Part shown: positions 9,416-18,000 of the stretch, one piece after another
Position numbering within the stretch: the stretch's first letter is position 1
Layout: each line of letters starts with the position of its first letter
Assembly: GCA_012800515.1 (NCBI GenBank)
Contig: JAAZJE010000012.1
Span: 1-36,881 of the forward strand
Reading direction: 5' to 3'
Origin: Clostridiaceae bacterium
GTDB taxonomy: Bacteria; Bacillota; Clostridia; Saccharofermentanales; Fastidiosipilaceae
Length of the DNA: 36,881 nt
Notes under the pieces: model-generated
The model's database searches: none
What the model was told of the DNA's origin: nothing
Seen by the model: the letters and a program-made list of their open reading frames with translations, nothing else
Program-made: the position numbers and the translations under genes

Positions 9416-11044
9416 ATGTCGACAAATACCCGACAGAACCAACTGACGCACGAAGTCGAGCGCCGGCGCACTTTTGCCATCATCTCGCACCCGGACGCCG
9501 GAAAAACAACCATGACCGAGAAGCTCCTCCTCTACGGCGGAGCGATTCATCTCGCCGGCAGTGTAAAGTCTCGCAAAGCCGAGCGTCACGCGACCTCGGA
9601 CTGGATGGAGATTGAGAAGCAGCGCGGGATCTCCGTGACCAGCTCGGTCATGCAATTTGAATACGAAGGCAATTGCATCAATATCTTGGACACTCCGGGT
9701 CACCAGGACTTTTCCGAAGATACCTACCGCACTCTTCACGCCGCCGACTCGGCCGTAATGCTGTTGGACGGCGGCCGCGGAGTCGAACAGCAGACCATCA
9801 AACTCTTCCACGTTTGTCGCCAGCGCGGCATCCCGATTTTTACCTTCATCAATAAAATGGACCGTGCCGCCAAGAATCCTTTTGATCTTATGGATGAGTT
9901 GGAAAAAGTGCTCGGTATCCGTTCCGCGCCGATTAATTGGCCGATCGGGACCCACGGCGATTTTAAGGGTGTATACGACCGTCAGCGCCAGGAGATCGAT
10001 CTCTTTTCCGCCGGCGCCGGACACCACGGCTCCAAGCAGGCGAAACTGACCGCCTATCGCCCGGACGACCCGGAACTCCGCAAGGTTCTGGAGCAGCACT
10101 ATATTGACCAGTTGGCCGAGGATATTGAACTCCTCGACATCGCCGGCGACCCGCTCGACGAAGAACTGGTTGCCGCCGGTCTCCTGACACCGCTTTTCTT
10201 TGGTAGCGCTCTGACCAATTTCGGCGTCGAACCTTTCCTGAGGGAATTCCTGCGCATGGCGCCCTACCCCGCGGCGCGCAAGAGCAACCTGGGACCGATA
10301 CAGCCCGATGACGAGGCCTTTTCCGGCTTTGTTTTTAAAATTCAGGCCAATATGAATCCGCAGCATCGCGATCGACTGGCCTTTATCCGCATCTGTTCCG
10401 GCGTCTTTCAGCCGGAGATGGATGCCATGCTCACTCGCACCGGACGGCCGGTTCGCCTGGCCCGTCCGCAGCAGATCATGGCTCAGGAGCGCGTCTCCGT
10501 CACGGCCGCCTATGCCGGCGATATCGTCGGCGTTTTCGATCCGGGCAACTTCCTGATCGGCGACACAATTCACGACAGCAGCCGCGGCGAGCTCGCCTTT
10601 GAGCCTATCCCGGCCTTCGCGCCGGAGTTCTTCGCGCGAATCGAACCGGTCAACTCGCTGAAGCGCAAGCAATTTCTCCGCGGCATGAATGAACTGGTCG
10701 AAGAAGGCACCGCCCAGGTCTTTCGCGAACCCGATGCCGGAACCGGCTCTTTCATCGCCGGGGTTGTCGGCAAGCTACAGTTCGAAGTGCTGGAATACCG
10801 CCTGAAAAACGAGTATGGCGTCGATGTGCGTCTGACTCACCTGCCCTTCCGCGAAGCGCGGTGGGTGCGTTTCGCCCCCGATGCAGCGACCACGGAAGCC
10901 GAAAAGTTGAATTTGACCTCCACCACCCTGCTCGTTCTCGACCGGGACTCCGCTCCGGTTCTACTCTTTGAATCACCCTGGGCGCTGGACTGGGCGTTGG
11001 AACGCAACAGAGGCCTGCAACTGCTTGATATCAATGCGGAGTAA
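9416..11044 (+). CDS. prfC: Peptide chain release factor 3
   Basis: SHPDAGKTTMTEKLLLYGGAIHLAGSVK, DTPGHQDFSEDTYRTL, NKMDR; RF3-specific C-terminus. Start at 9416 (MSTNTRQ) inside the 9371 ORF. Confidence 0.95.
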   Translation: MSTNTRQNQLTHEVERRRTFAIISHPDAGKTTMTEKLLLYGGAIHLAGSVKSRKAERHATSDWMEIEKQRGISVTSSVMQFEYEGNCINILDTPGHQDFSEDTYRTLHAADSAVMLLDGGRGVEQQTIKLFHVCRQRGIPIFTFINKMDRAAKNPFDLMDELEKVLGIRSAPINWPIGTHGDFKGVYDRQRQEIDLFSAGAGHHGSKQAKLTAYRPDDPELRKVLEQHYIDQLAEDIELLDIAGDPLDEELVAAGLLTPLFFGSALTNFGVEPFLREFLRMAPYPAARKSNLGPIQPDDEAFSGFVFKIQANMNPQHRDRLAFIRICSGVFQPEMDAMLTRTGRPVRLARPQQIMAQERVSVTAAYAGDIVGVFDPGNFLIGDTIHDSSRGELAFEPIPAFAPEFFARIEPVNSLKRKQFLRGMNELVEEGTAQVFREPDAGTGSFIAGVVGKLQFEVLEYRLKNEYGVDVRLTHLPFREARWVRFAPDAATTEAEKLNLTSTTLLVLDRDSAPVLLFESPWALDWALERNRGLQLLDINAE

Positions 11045-11047
11045 GAC

Positions 11048-12010
11048 ATGAAAAAACGGGACATCGCCGGAGAAGCCGGCATTAGCATCAGCGAACAGCA
11101 AAAATTAACCCTGCCGATCATTCGCGAAATCGACCGGATCTGCCGTCGCCATAACCTGACCTACTTTCTCTACTTCGGCTCGCTGCTCGGAGCAGTGCGC
11201 CACGGCGGCTTCATTCCTTGGGATGACGACTTCGACATAATGATGCCGCGCGCCGACTACTGGCGTTTCCGCGAAATCGCCGCCGCCGAACTGAAGGAGG
11301 ACTTCTTTCTCCAAAGCTGTTTCAGCGATCCTCACTGGCGCATGCTCAATGTGCCGCTCAAGGTGCGCGACAATAATTCGACCGTTATCGAGGAATTCGG
11401 CAAACGCTATCATCACGGCATCTACGTCGATATATTTCCGGCCGACCCGGTGAGCGATCCGGAGCGCTGGGCCCGCCTTAAAAAGCGTTGCAGTCGCATA
11501 TCTTCTTACTATATGCCGATCAATCTGCGCCAGGCCAAAAGCCCACACATGATACTGCGCGTTTTTCTACAACTGATCTTCCGTCTCATCCCGCCGCAAC
11601 TGACACTACTGTACTTGGAAGGCAAAGCTCTTCGTTTAAACAAGGCTACTCTAGTTGAAACAGCCCAAACGAACCTGCCGACCCACATCGCCGTGGGACT
11701 TGAAATGGTAGAAAAGGAGATATATCCCCTGGCGCAGATATTGCCGACCCGAACCGCCGACTTCGCCGATCTCGAACTCGCCGTACCGGCCGATCCGCCC
11801 GCCGTATTGACCACGCTGTATTCGGAGAATTACATGACTCCCCCGCCCGAGAATGACCGCGCCGGACATTGCCTGTTCTATTCCGACAAACGTCTGAACT
11901 ACAATCATCAGCCGCGCCCCTCGATCTGGGAACGTCTGACGAGAAAGCTACGCCGACGTCGGGCCCTAGAGCTGCCGACCGTAGCCGAAGCCGCCGAAGT
12001 CGCACTCTAG
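11048..12010 (+). CDS. LicD family protein (phosphocholine/phosphosugar transferase-like)
   Basis: 320 aa; YFLYFGSLLGAVRHGGFIPWDDDFDIMMPRADYWRF is the LicD nucleotidyltransferase-fold motif; GIYVDIFPAD. Confidence 0.92.
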   Translation: MKKRDIAGEAGISISEQQKLTLPIIREIDRICRRHNLTYFLYFGSLLGAVRHGGFIPWDDDFDIMMPRADYWRFREIAAAELKEDFFLQSCFSDPHWRMLNVPLKVRDNNSTVIEEFGKRYHHGIYVDIFPADPVSDPERWARLKKRCSRISSYYMPINLRQAKSPHMILRVFLQLIFRLIPPQLTLLYLEGKALRLNKATLVETAQTNLPTHIAVGLEMVEKEIYPLAQILPTRTADFADLELAVPADPPAVLTTLYSENYMTPPPENDRAGHCLFYSDKRLNYNHQPRPSIWERLTRKLRRRRALELPTVAEAAEVAL

Positions 12011-12062
12011 GCGACCGCGGCGGCTTCCCGCACAACTTGTGATTTTACCGACGTCTCCGCCG

Positions 12063-13418
12063 CTAGATCTGCAATAACATCGTTGCGACAGCAAAGTAGA
12101 CTATCAGTCCGATCGCATCGACAATAGTCGTAATTAGCGGTGCCGCCATTATAGCCGGATCGAGCCGCAACTTTTTCGCCACTAAAGGCAGAGTGCCGCC
12201 GACCAGCTTTGAAAGAATAACAATAGCGGTCAAGGCCAGACTGACCGTCAGCGCCAACATCCAGTTGTGATCGTTGCGCAGACCGATCTGCAGAAAATTC
12301 ACCGTTCCGAGCACGGCGGATACAAGCAACGATACTTGAAATTCCTTCCAAAACACCTTCCAGAAATCGCGCGTCGAGATCTCATTCAGCGAAAGACCGC
12401 GAACAACCAGCGTACTGCTCTGCGAACCGGCGTTTCCCCCGGTATCGGTCAGCATCGGCACGAACGAAACCAGAATCGGCATGGCCAAAAACGCGGCTTC
12501 GTAATGTTGAAGAATAATTCCGTTGAGGATTCCCGAAAGCATCAGGAAGAGCAACCATCCGACCCGGTGACGCGCCTGCGTAAAAGCCCCGGTGCGCAGA
12601 TAGGATTCTTCACTCGGCACGATGGCGGCCATTTTCTCAATATCCTCGGTCGCTTCTTCCTGGATAACGTCAACCACATCGTCAATCGTGATTATGCCGA
12701 CGAGACGATTTTCGTTATCCACCACAGGCAAAGATAGGAGGTCGTACCTGCTGAACAAGTGGGCTACTTCTTCCTGGTCGTCACCGGTCCGAGCGCTGAT
12801 GACATCTGTTTCCATCAGATCACCGACCAGCTCATCATCCGACGAAGTCAGCAGTGTGCGCAGACTGATATATCCCTCAAGAACCCGGTCCGGCAAAGTA
12901 ACATATCCGGTGTTGATTACTTCGCAATACTCCCCGTAATCACGGACTCGCTGAATCGCCTCACCCACCGTCATCTCGCTCCGCAGGTGAATCATCTCCG
13001 CGGTCATCAGGCTGCCGGCCGAATCCTCTTCATAGCGCAGAAAGTGATTGATGACTTCGCGGCGTCCGCTACCGACCTGACGCAGAATCCTTTGCACGAA
13101 ATTAGCGGGCATTTCCTCCAGCAGATCAACCGCGTCGTCGACATACAGTGCGTTGATCATCTCGCCCACTTCCCGCTCGGAAAAGGCCTCGATAAGATTC
13201 TGCTGATTCTCAATCGGCAAATTCGCAAATACGTCGGCGGCGATTTCCTTGGGCAAAAGACGGAAAACCAGCGCAGACTCCTCGCGGCTGGTATTTTCGA
13301 TCAATAGGGCAATATCGACCTCATTGATCGGCAACAGGAACTCGCGTAAAGCATGCATGTCACGCTTTTCAAGCAATTCCCGGAAATCGGTAATTTTCTT
13401 TTCCAATTCCACACTCAT
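12063..13418 (-). CDS. mgtE: Magnesium transporter MgtE
   Basis: 451 aa; MgtE N domain, CBS pair (DLLSLPVVDNENRLVGIITIDDVVDVI) and C-terminal TM domain PMLTDTGGNAGSQSSTLVVRGL. Confidence 0.95.
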   Translation of the reverse strand: MSVELEKKITDFRELLEKRDMHALREFLLPINEVDIALLIENTSREESALVFRLLPKEIAADVFANLPIENQQNLIEAFSEREVGEMINALYVDDAVDLLEEMPANFVQRILRQVGSGRREVINHFLRYEEDSAGSLMTAEMIHLRSEMTVGEAIQRVRDYGEYCEVINTGYVTLPDRVLEGYISLRTLLTSSDDELVGDLMETDVISARTGDDQEEVAHLFSRYDLLSLPVVDNENRLVGIITIDDVVDVIQEEATEDIEKMAAIVPSEESYLRTGAFTQARHRVGWLLFLMLSGILNGIILQHYEAAFLAMPILVSFVPMLTDTGGNAGSQSSTLVVRGLSLNEISTRDFWKVFWKEFQVSLLVSAVLGTVNFLQIGLRNDHNWMLALTVSLALTAIVILSKLVGGTLPLVAKKLRLDPAIMAAPLITTIVDAIGLIVYFAVATMLLQI

Positions 13419-13533
13419 CTCGTGCCTCCTTCACGGAGCTACGCAACACACGCCTTTACACGCGCACGCGATAAAGAACGACACGCTCAATCTCAGTTCA
13501 GTTCATCAGAAACTTACAGGGACTTAGTGACGT

Positions 13534-13594
13534 CGGCGAGGATCCACATGGCAAGTGTATCCGGCCGACTTACACGTGTGGTAATCGTCCGCCG
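13534..13594 (-). ncRNA. Structured 5' leader upstream of mgtE (not recognised as an M-box)
   Basis: Nested pairing on the minus strand: CGGCG...CGCCG outer, CCACA...TGTGG, GTGTA...TACAC inner. Confidence 0.4.
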
Positions 13595-13736
13595 CATCTG
13601 ATCTCGTACGCAGATTCTTCATGCTGTGGTTTGCCTCGCTCCTTTCACTTATTTATCGGACATATAATAGCAGATTCTTCGCAAATATACAAACAGACAG
13701 ACAGCACACGCCAACACGGCGGGGGACCGCAAGCGG

Positions 13737-13764
13737 TTGAAATTTCACACATAATGAATACAAT
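13737..13764 (+). promoter_or_regulatory. Sigma-A type promoter upstream of the 13800 CDS
   Basis: TTGAAA (13737-13742), 16 nt spacer, TACAAT (13759-13764). Confidence 0.55.
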
Positions 13765-13799
13765 AGGATCAGCCGCAAAATCTTAGAATCGGAGGTTAC

Positions 13800-14750
13800 T
13801 TGGCTATGGGAAACAAGTTTAAGCGTCTGGCTCCGACAATCGTCGGTATTGTGCTGGCAATAATTGTCCTTGCGTTTGTGATTGTTTATATAAGCCAATG
13901 GAAACTACCGTCCTGGCTGAAATCGTCACCGAAGCAAAGCGCGTCCGAAGAACCTACCGCTACGCCCAAACCAAGCGCGCTACCGACAAAAAAGCCGACG
14001 ACTAAACCTACCGCCACTCCGACGCCTGAAACGACATCGCAAGACGCAAAAGGCCCTTCCCCGAGTCCAAGTTATGAGCGTCACGAAACGATACCGATTC
14101 TGATGTACTTCTCTGTCAGCGACGAAGAGGAAAACGCCGCTTATCTCTCCCCGCAACACTTCAGCGAACATCTCGAATGTTTTGCGGAACGCGGCATAAC
14201 AACAATTTCGATGCGGGAGCTTTACGATCACTGGGAAAACGATTGTCCGCTACCGGCCAAACCGCTCGTTCTGACATTCAATGACGGTTTTCACTCCGCA
14301 TACACCAACGCACTGCCGGCTTTGACTGCAAAAGGCTGCAAGGCAACCTTCTACCTGACTGTTGAGGCTTTGGATGAGCCCGGGTATCTTACTACAGATA
14401 TGGTGCGGGAAATGCTGCAGGCCGGCATGGAGATCGGCTCACGCGGCATGGCGAACACGACTCTCGAAAATCTTTCCCAAAAACTGCTGATTTACCACAT
14501 CAAAGATTCCAAAAAAGAACTGGAACAACTCTTCGGCTGTCCCGTAACGACTTTCTGCTATCCCGGCGGACGTTTCAGTGACGCTACGGTAGCGGAAGTC
14601 GGGCGCGCCGGTTATTCCACCGCGGTCTTAACCTTTCGACCCGAAGCGGCGACCCCCGACCAGGGACTGCACACGCTGGGGCGAATCCGAATCGAACGCG
14701 GCTGCGGACGAAAAGAAATCAGTAAGATTCTGACCGGACTGGGATATTAG
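13800..14750 (+). CDS. Degenerate CE4 polysaccharide deacetylase-like membrane-anchored protein (predicted pseudoenzyme)
   Basis: 316 aa; N-terminal TM, T/P/K linker, ILMYFSVS, LTFNDGFHSAYTNALPAL, MEIGSRGMANTTLENL, FCYPGGRFSD. Overall CE4 fold motifs with catalytic residues substituted. Confidence 0.85.
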   Translation: MAMGNKFKRLAPTIVGIVLAIIVLAFVIVYISQWKLPSWLKSSPKQSASEEPTATPKPSALPTKKPTTKPTATPTPETTSQDAKGPSPSPSYERHETIPILMYFSVSDEEENAAYLSPQHFSEHLECFAERGITTISMRELYDHWENDCPLPAKPLVLTFNDGFHSAYTNALPALTAKGCKATFYLTVEALDEPGYLTTDMVREMLQAGMEIGSRGMANTTLENLSQKLLIYHIKDSKKELEQLFGCPVTTFCYPGGRFSDATVAEVGRAGYSTAVLTFRPEAATPDQGLHTLGRIRIERGCGRKEISKILTGLGY

Positions 14751-14798
14751 TCAATCCGCCCGTATCGCGAGTCAACCCCGAACGACCGCGCATCAACA

Positions 14799-17700
14799 TT
14801 ATTGATAGTTTTTCGCCTGCTTAAGAATCTCCGCGCGGAAATCTTCTCCGCGCTCTTCAAATGATTTATATCGATTGTAGCTCGAGGCGGCTGGTGACAA
14901 TAATACTGTTCCACCGACCGGCGTTTCGGCAAAGGCCGCGCTGACCGCCGCCCTCATATCTTCCACGACAAATACGCGCGTTCCGGCAAAGTTTTTAGGA
15001 TCGGTCGCATTCAATCTCTCCCGCAACAAATCCGCCAAAACCCGCCCCGTATCCGGCAATAAAATCACCACCGGAACCGCCTGCTCAACAATGCAGTCGG
15101 CCAAGGCGCTCAAATCGAGACCGCGATCCATTCCGCCGGCGATCAATGTATGCACCGGCGCCAGCGTCTCCAGAGCCAAAATCGTCGCCGCGGGAATCGT
15201 CGCGATCGAATCGTTCACAAAATGACGCCCGGCGAACTCGCCACAATATTCGGTACGATGCGCCAGCCCTCTGAAAGCGGCAAACACCTCTTTCGCTCGC
15301 CAAACCGGCAGTCCCGCAAACTGCGCCACCGCCCAGGCGAGAGCCATATCAGTGGCATGGTGAACACCGCGCAGATGCGAACCCAAATTGTCGAGCCGCA
15401 ATTCGGATTCCCTCGGCAGGATCATCGAGAAAACAGTAGTGCTGTCTGCAGAAGTTGTGATTCTGCCCAGCGGATCGCCGGTTGTGCGCCAAACCAGGTG
15501 CAGAGCATCGCCCGCCTGCGGCTTGTTGACCCAGATCGTCGCCAGCGGCTCCTTGCCCTGCCACCCGAGCGCCGCCAAATTCCCCGGTCGGATACCCGCC
15601 GTCAACACAACCGCCGAGTGACTAACGAGAATTACCTCGCCTTGAACCAGCTTTGCCGCCCGTTGCGCCAACTCCGCATTGTCCAAATCGATAATCGCCA
15701 CATCGGACGCGCCTTGATAACGCAATAAATTCAGCTTGGCGTCGACATATGCCTCATAGCTCACATAGTGATCGAGATGCTCCGGATAGAGGTTCGTCAA
15801 AACGGCAATCCACGGAACGTTGCGCATGAACTGCAGCTGATGCGAAGACAGCTCCAGCGCCACCGCATCTTCCGCCTCCAAATTTGTCCAGTCCTCAAAA
15901 ACCGGCACTCCGATATTACCCAGCAGATAGCTCGGTTCCCGTTGCGCCGCCAACACTCCGTGAATCAGCGCCGTCGTCGTCGACTTCCCCTTTGTGCCGC
16001 TCACTCCGACCGTCAGACCCGGAGCAGCCTGCATGAACAAATCCGTCTGGCAGGTAATCGCGCAATTCGGCCAGCGCCGCATCCGCCCGTTCGGCAGCAG
16101 ATCGCCACTCCAGGGCAAAAGCGCGATGCCCGGCGATTTCACAACAATATCCGCCTCATCCAAAGCCGAACAATAGTCTTCGCCGCTGAAAAACACGACC
16201 CGTCCGACCGCGTGTTCCGCCTGTAAATTGTAATATTCGCAAATCCCGTCCTCATCCTGCGACGCCTTATCCGCCAACAGCAGGCGCTCCCAGCCGATAT
16301 CGTGGCGCCATTTACTAAGAATGTTCAGGCTGCTCTTTCCTTCGCAACCCAGCCCGAGCAGAGCCACGGATTTGCCGTAAAAATGCTCACGCAAAACTCG
16401 TAACCACCCCGGCAGTTCGGAGGTCACGGCGGCCAGGTCCAGCGGCGGAAACAGACTCGAAAGCGCGGGGAAATACTTCGCCGGTACCCGGTGCTGGTGC
16501 GCCGTATACAATAACTCCCGATATTGCTCTTCAACGGTACGCTCCGACAATTCGGCCGGCAATTCACCGCTGACCTGCCATTGCACGAACTGACGCAATA
16601 AAAGCGGCAGAGTATCGTACGAACGCCCGTACTCGGCGCGGGTCAGTTCCAAAGCCAAGTAGCACTCGACGCGCGTTCCTACACACTCGAACGGCTTGCT
16701 CGGCGTGACTCCGAGCAACTCGGCCAGAATCGGCACCATATCCTCCGCTTCGATCAAATCACGCCCGATCATCGCGGCAACCTTTTCGCGCCCCAACCAC
16801 GGCAACATAATCAAGCTGACAAATAAGCATTTGGCGCAATGACCGCACCAAATATTATCCTTACTGCCGCGATTACAGGAACGGAAAATATGGTGATAAT
16901 CCGTGAGTTCGGCAAAGACGCGCGCAATCGCCAGCTCCGAATAGGGTCGTAGCAGACTGAAGTAGCGCACTTCCCGCTCGAACAGCTGGTTCCGCGCAAA
17001 GTATTCCGCCACCGCCTGCTCAAATTCCAAAGTTTTTGAATACTGATGATTAATCGGGCGTCCGTCGGCGGCCGGCAGATCGACCGTCGGCTCATTCGCG
17101 GAGGCCTCATTCGACAAAGCGATATCGCGCAAACCGTAGAGGTAGGCGACCATCCGCGCCGTCAGCGCCACCAGCGCCGAGAACGGCGTATGCCCGTTCA
17201 GGAAGCCGAGCTCATTCAAGCGCAACAGGCGCTGATCCAGGCTGCGCCGCACGAATATGCACTCCTCCGGCGCCAAGCCCGCCGCCGCGACCGCTTCCAA
17301 CGTGGCCGGCTGCGGATTGATGGCAAAGGGCACGATCTCCTTATCCGTGCGCCGCGCGACCGCCAGCGAAACCAGGGAATCCTTGCCGCCGCCGAGCGGC
17401 AACAAAAGTCGATTCCGCACTGTTGCGGCGTCTCGCGCCACACCGATGTCCGGCTCCGCAGTGGCATCGCCAGCTTCACCAACGCTCCGCGTCACAGCGA
17501 CATCCGCCGCCGCGAACTCCTCCGCCAAGGCCACCGGCTCCATAAAGCTCAAACCGTAAACCGGGATATTATTGAGATAAAAGTACTCGCCCATACCGTC
17601 ACGATAGAGGTTGAGCCAAAAATCGAGTTCCTCCCCGACCGCGGGAATATTGAGCGGCAGATGCACCCTCGGCGAAGCTGTCGCTTTCCAGTAACTGATC

Positions 17701-17966
17701 AGTTCCACCATCCCGACGGCAACGGCTAATTCGTAAATCGCCGTCTGCTCCTCCGGCTCGGAATCCGGGCCGAAGCACATTCCGGCCCGCGGCAGGCGCA
17801 GGGTCGGACGGAACTCCGTCAAGCCCGGCACAACGAAATGCCACTCCAGAATCAGCTCCTGTTCCGTCCAGTTTAAATTTGTGGCGCGGAAGACAAAATC
17901 CGGATAAGCCGCACGCAAAGCGTCCCAGCTCATCTCCTGATTTTCAGGCACTCTGATCGTCTCCAT
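14799..17966 (-). CDS. Fusion protein: N-terminal MurL-like UDP-MurNAc-L-Ala-L-Glu epimerase domain plus C-terminal MurD ligase domain
   Basis: 1055 aa. Residues ~1-520: PP-loop-like LLLPLGGGKDSLVSLAVA and Cys cluster SCNRGSKDNIWCGHCAKC. Residues ~528-1055: MurD-like KSVALLGLGCEGKSS, VGVSGTKGKSTTTALIHG, ALELSSHQLQ, LTNLYPEHLDHY, LAHRTEYCGEFAGRHFVNDSIATIPAAT, LSPAASSYNRYKSFEERGEDF. Confidence 0.8.
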   Translation of the reverse strand: METIRVPENQEMSWDALRAAYPDFVFRATNLNWTEQELILEWHFVVPGLTEFRPTLRLPRAGMCFGPDSEPEEQTAIYELAVAVGMVELISYWKATASPRVHLPLNIPAVGEELDFWLNLYRDGMGEYFYLNNIPVYGLSFMEPVALAEEFAAADVAVTRSVGEAGDATAEPDIGVARDAATVRNRLLLPLGGGKDSLVSLAVARRTDKEIVPFAINPQPATLEAVAAAGLAPEECIFVRRSLDQRLLRLNELGFLNGHTPFSALVALTARMVAYLYGLRDIALSNEASANEPTVDLPAADGRPINHQYSKTLEFEQAVAEYFARNQLFEREVRYFSLLRPYSELAIARVFAELTDYHHIFRSCNRGSKDNIWCGHCAKCLFVSLIMLPWLGREKVAAMIGRDLIEAEDMVPILAELLGVTPSKPFECVGTRVECYLALELTRAEYGRSYDTLPLLLRQFVQWQVSGELPAELSERTVEEQYRELLYTAHQHRVPAKYFPALSSLFPPLDLAAVTSELPGWLRVLREHFYGKSVALLGLGCEGKSSLNILSKWRHDIGWERLLLADKASQDEDGICEYYNLQAEHAVGRVVFFSGEDYCSALDEADIVVKSPGIALLPWSGDLLPNGRMRRWPNCAITCQTDLFMQAAPGLTVGVSGTKGKSTTTALIHGVLAAQREPSYLLGNIGVPVFEDWTNLEAEDAVALELSSHQLQFMRNVPWIAVLTNLYPEHLDHYVSYEAYVDAKLNLLRYQGASDVAIIDLDNAELAQRAAKLVQGEVILVSHSAVVLTAGIRPGNLAALGWQGKEPLATIWVNKPQAGDALHLVWRTTGDPLGRITTSADSTTVFSMILPRESELRLDNLGSHLRGVHHATDMALAWAVAQFAGLPVWRAKEVFAAFRGLAHRTEYCGEFAGRHFVNDSIATIPAATILALETLAPVHTLIAGGMDRGLDLSALADCIVEQAVPVVILLPDTGRVLADLLRERLNATDPKNFAGTRVFVVEDMRAAVSAAFAETPVGGTVLLSPAASSYNRYKSFEERGEDFRAEILKQAKNYQ

Positions 17967-18000
17967 CGGGCTTCCTCCGGCTAGTCCGTATCAACGGCGA

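Noticed and set aside
9383-10672. 429-aa minus-strand ORF antisense to prfC
   Set aside because: Shadow ORF of a GC-rich, highly conserved gene; the translation shows no recognisable domain.
13430-13660. M-box (ykoK) Mg riboswitch upstream of mgtE
   Set aside because: Expected by genomic context, but I could not match the M-box consensus by eye; left as an unassigned structured leader.
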